Shown here piece by piece: positions 61,967-64,000 of a stretch of 64,000 nt of DNA. A program made the translations under genes and the position numbers. Below the pieces are notes generated by a model. The model had not been told where the DNA came from, ran no database searches, and was given only the letters and a program-made list of their open reading frames with translations. The stretch is from Ipomoea triloba (taxonomy: Eukaryota; Streptophyta; Magnoliopsida; Solanales; Convolvulaceae): the NCBI RefSeq assembly GCF_003576645.1, contig NC_044919.1, positions 33,629,322-33,693,321 of the forward strand, written 5' to 3'. How positions within the stretch are numbered: the first letter of the stretch is position 1; every line of letters begins with the position of its first letter.

Positions 61967-62462
61967 GTGCCCGGTTACTGGTCTTCGGACCTTAATGGTG
62001 AGAGCAAGGTGCTCACCCCGGGAGTAAGGTGCCCGGTTACCGGTCTTCGGACCTTAATGGTGAGAGCAAGGTGCTCACCCCGGGAGTAAGGTGCCCGGTT
62101 ACCGGTCTTCGGACCTTAATGGTGAGAGCAAGGTGCTCACCCCGGGAGTAAGGTGCCCGGTTACCGGTCTTCGGACCTTAATGGTGAGAGCAAGGTGCTC
62201 ACCCCGGGAGTAAGGTGCCCGGTTACCGGTCTTCGGACCTTAATGGTGAGAGCAAGGTGCTCACCCCGGGAGTAAGGTGCCCGGTTACCGGTCTTCGGAC
62301 CTTAATGGTGAGAGCAAGGTGCTCACCCCGGGAGTAAGGTGCCCGGTTACCGGTCTTCGGACCTTAATGGTGAGAGCAAGGTGCTTACCCCGGGAGTAAG
62401 GTGCCCGGTTACCGGTCTTCGGACCTTAATGGTGATAGCAAGGTGCTCACCCCGGGAGTAAG
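61967..62462 (+). repeat. Tandem array, exactly 8 copies of a 62-bp unit
   Basis: Units begin GTGCCCGGTTAC. The GTCTTCGGAC mark recurs at 61981, 62043, 62105, 62167, 62229, 62291, 62353 and 62415. Copies differ at only a few single bases. Each unit contains GGTGAGAGCAAGGTGCTCACC-like symmetry (arms GGTGAG/CTCACC). The array lies just after the Pol stop and integrase. Confidence 0.93.
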
Positions 62463-62654
62463 TGTTTAAAAGGAGAAAGCAAAAGATGCTACGAGTGAAA
62501 GCGGTTCCAAGGCCGTTAAAAATAAGAGTATCGCCCGACACAACGAGGCCGGGCTCTCGAAACGAGACGACTCAAAGGTCGTCAAAACGAATTAATACCC
62601 GGCACAACGAGGCCGGGCTCCCGCGTTTACTGTCTAAGGGCGTTCGGCCGACTG

Positions 62655-64000
62655 CTAGGCCCCGGGCTCCGTCGCACCCTCTCCCGCTGGTCCAGCATCG
62701 GGGGCTTCCGCAACCTCCACCGTTGGTCCAGCGGAAGCGTCGGTGAAAGAGACCGGTAGTACTTGCCCCTCAGAGACGGTTGAGAACGGCGTCGGACCAG
62801 GGTCGGGCACTTCTTCGGGAAGCACGGCCAGAACCCTGTGGAGGTCGTCGTCGTCGATCGAGACTTCTAAGGCAGCTCGAACGTCGTTCTGCATGGCTCG
62901 ACGACCACTGTTGAACGCCCAAGTCCCAAACTCGTACATTAAGTCCTCCCCGACCGGCGTGCGCGAGATGNGGTCCAGCATCGGGGGCTTCCGCAACCTC
63001 CACCGTTGGTCCAGCGGAAGCGTCGGTGAAAGAGACCGGTAGTACTTGCCCCTCAGAGACGGTTGAGAACGGCGTCGGACCAGGGTCGGGCACCTCTTCG
63101 GGAAGCACGGCCAGAACCCTGTGGAGGTCGTCGTCGTCGATCGAGACTTCTAAGGCAGCTCGAACGTCGTTCTGCATGGCTCGACGACCACTGTTGAACG
63201 CCCAAGTCCCAAACTCGTACATTAAGTCCTCCCCGACCGGCGTGCGCGAGATGGCCGCAAGAACGGCCTCACCTGTCTCCCGCCCTCGGCAGATATGCTT
63301 CGCCAGGAGGACGGGATCCGTCAAAACCTTCTCGCCGAAATCAGCCCGCTCCAGGATCCTCCTTCCGGTCTCTTCAGCCGTCTTCAGTTTCCCCTCGAGC
63401 TCTTTAATCCGCTGTTCCCTCTTAGCAAGGGACCTTTTGAGCGGGGCCACGTCCCGACGATGGATCTCGTCCCCGTCCTTGGCCCGGGCATACAGATCGG
63501 TGACCGAGTGCGCCATCTGAAAGAGAAAGGCGGTGAGAAGACCGGTAGACGCTAACAAGAACACGATTAATCACTTCGCGATACCTGGATGAGGTCGCGA
63601 GCAATGCGCTCTCCCACTAGAGCGGTCGACCATCCGCTTGTCTTCTCCGGAGGAGGAGCCGCGGCGCAGATCCTCGTTAGCAGAGCGGCGGAGGATTCGT
63701 CCCCGTGCTTCATGAGCACGTCGATCACGGGGGTCGTGGACCCGGACCCGTCGCGACGGGAACGTTTCACGACCGCGACCTCCTCGACCTCGGGCACCTC
63801 TTTCTCTTTCCCTCGCTTGGCAGCCCGAGCTGCATCCTGCTCGCTATCCAGATCGGCAGGGTGGGTCGCGTCCAAAGGTAGACCGACGGGCACGGGCGCC
63901 TCACCGGTAGGATCCGCAGGCTTCGAGGGCTCGACCTTCTTAGCCCCCAGACTGATCTTCTTGGCGGGTGCAGGCGGACGAGCTGATACCGGGAAGCTCC
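62655..64000 (-). CDS. Antisense coiled-coil ORF of the Tat element (two exons; runs off the right edge)
   Basis: On the minus strand the frame enters at 64000 (PAPAKKISLGAKKVEPSKPA), passes a basic and acidic region with PVIDVLMKHGDESSAALLTR, and reaches a GT donor at 63585/63584 (LIQ). A 68-bp intron (63517-63584) ends in AG. Exon 2 starts at 63516 (MAHSVTDLYARAKDGDEI) and has a Lys/Glu coiled coil (LAKREQRIKELEGKLKTAEE). It then reads through GEDLMYEFGTWAFNSGRRAM and an acidic/Pro tail to TAG at 62655-62657. Without splicing the frame stops soon after LIQ. Tat elements are known to carry antisense ORFs downstream of pol; their function is not established. The N join at 62971 disrupts exon 2 until one duplicate is discounted. 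Confidence 0.75.
62689..63253. other. N join 3: N at 62971 between 282-bp direct copies
   Basis: 62689-62970 and 62972-63253 are identical apart from one T/C difference (CACTTCTTC/CACCTCTTC). They lie in the antisense ORF. Using one copy restores a continuous antisense reading frame. Confidence 0.85.

Larger units (their letters stand above)
55340..64000 (+). mobile_element. Tat-lineage Ty3/gypsy retrotransposon (5' part; right end outside the window)
   Basis: In order: a 438-bp LTR, a PBS, gag, pol (protease, reverse transcriptase, RNase H, a second archaeal-type RNase H, integrase), an 8 x 62-bp tandem array, and an antisense ORF with an intron. The second RNase H between the Ty3 RNase H and the integrase, together with extra sequence and tandem repeats after pol, marks the Tat lineage (Retand/Ogre-like). 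It is GC-rich, unlike the flanks. The 3' LTR and polypurine tract lie beyond 64000. Three single-N joins with duplicated flanks interrupt it. Confidence 0.9.

Overview
The window is nuclear DNA of a flowering plant, most likely a eudicot. The evidence is intron-containing genes with GT-AG splice sites, plant-only families (an R2R3-MYB, a 4CL-like ligase, secreted LysM mini-proteins, a GH29 fucosidase), AT-rich intergenic DNA, and plant transposons (CACTA, PIF/Harbinger MITEs, an L1-type LINE with an RNase H tail, Au-like tRNA SINEs, a Ty3/Tat retrotransposon). The Au-like SINEs would fit an asterid, but the species cannot be named from the sequence.

Layout. 126-813: last three exons of a dolichol kinase gene (+). 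10269-13652: a complete six-exon peroxisomal 4CL-like acyl-CoA ligase (-). 17581-19197: a three-exon R2R3-MYB of the RAX/MYB36/MYB68 type (-). 28872-29204, 40272-40535 and 41647-42016: a dispersed cluster of small secreted LysM genes (intact, broken, intact). An alpha-L-fucosidase gene (37458-40046, +) lies between the first and second copies. 42492-45744: a nine-exon METTL21-like protein methyltransferase (-). 52701-53863: a two-exon short-chain dehydrogenase (+). Everything else is intergenic or repeat DNA.

Mobile DNA dominates the second half. A LINE (31591-36043) has a perfect 13-bp target duplication and lies next to a copia LTR remnant (31180-31410). A 3.79-kb CACTA element (48586-52375, TSD TAT) carries spliceable fragments of four unrelated host genes: NADP-malic enzyme, kinesin-12, a Raf-like kinase and a RAD5/SNF2-type helicase. 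All are on the same strand, and the element sits just upstream of the dehydrogenase promoter. This Pack-CACTA is the most notable item. From 55340 to the window end is the 5' part of a GC-rich Tat-lineage Ty3 retrotransposon: LTR, PBS, gag, pol with a second RNase H, an exact 8 x 62-bp tandem array, and an antisense intron-containing ORF.

Three single N bases inside the retrotransposon are each flanked by near-identical direct copies (256, 109 and 282 bp). Counting each copy once makes the reading frames continuous, so these are best explained as unmerged contig overlaps. No bacterial-type operons, CRISPR arrays, tRNA or rRNA genes were found.
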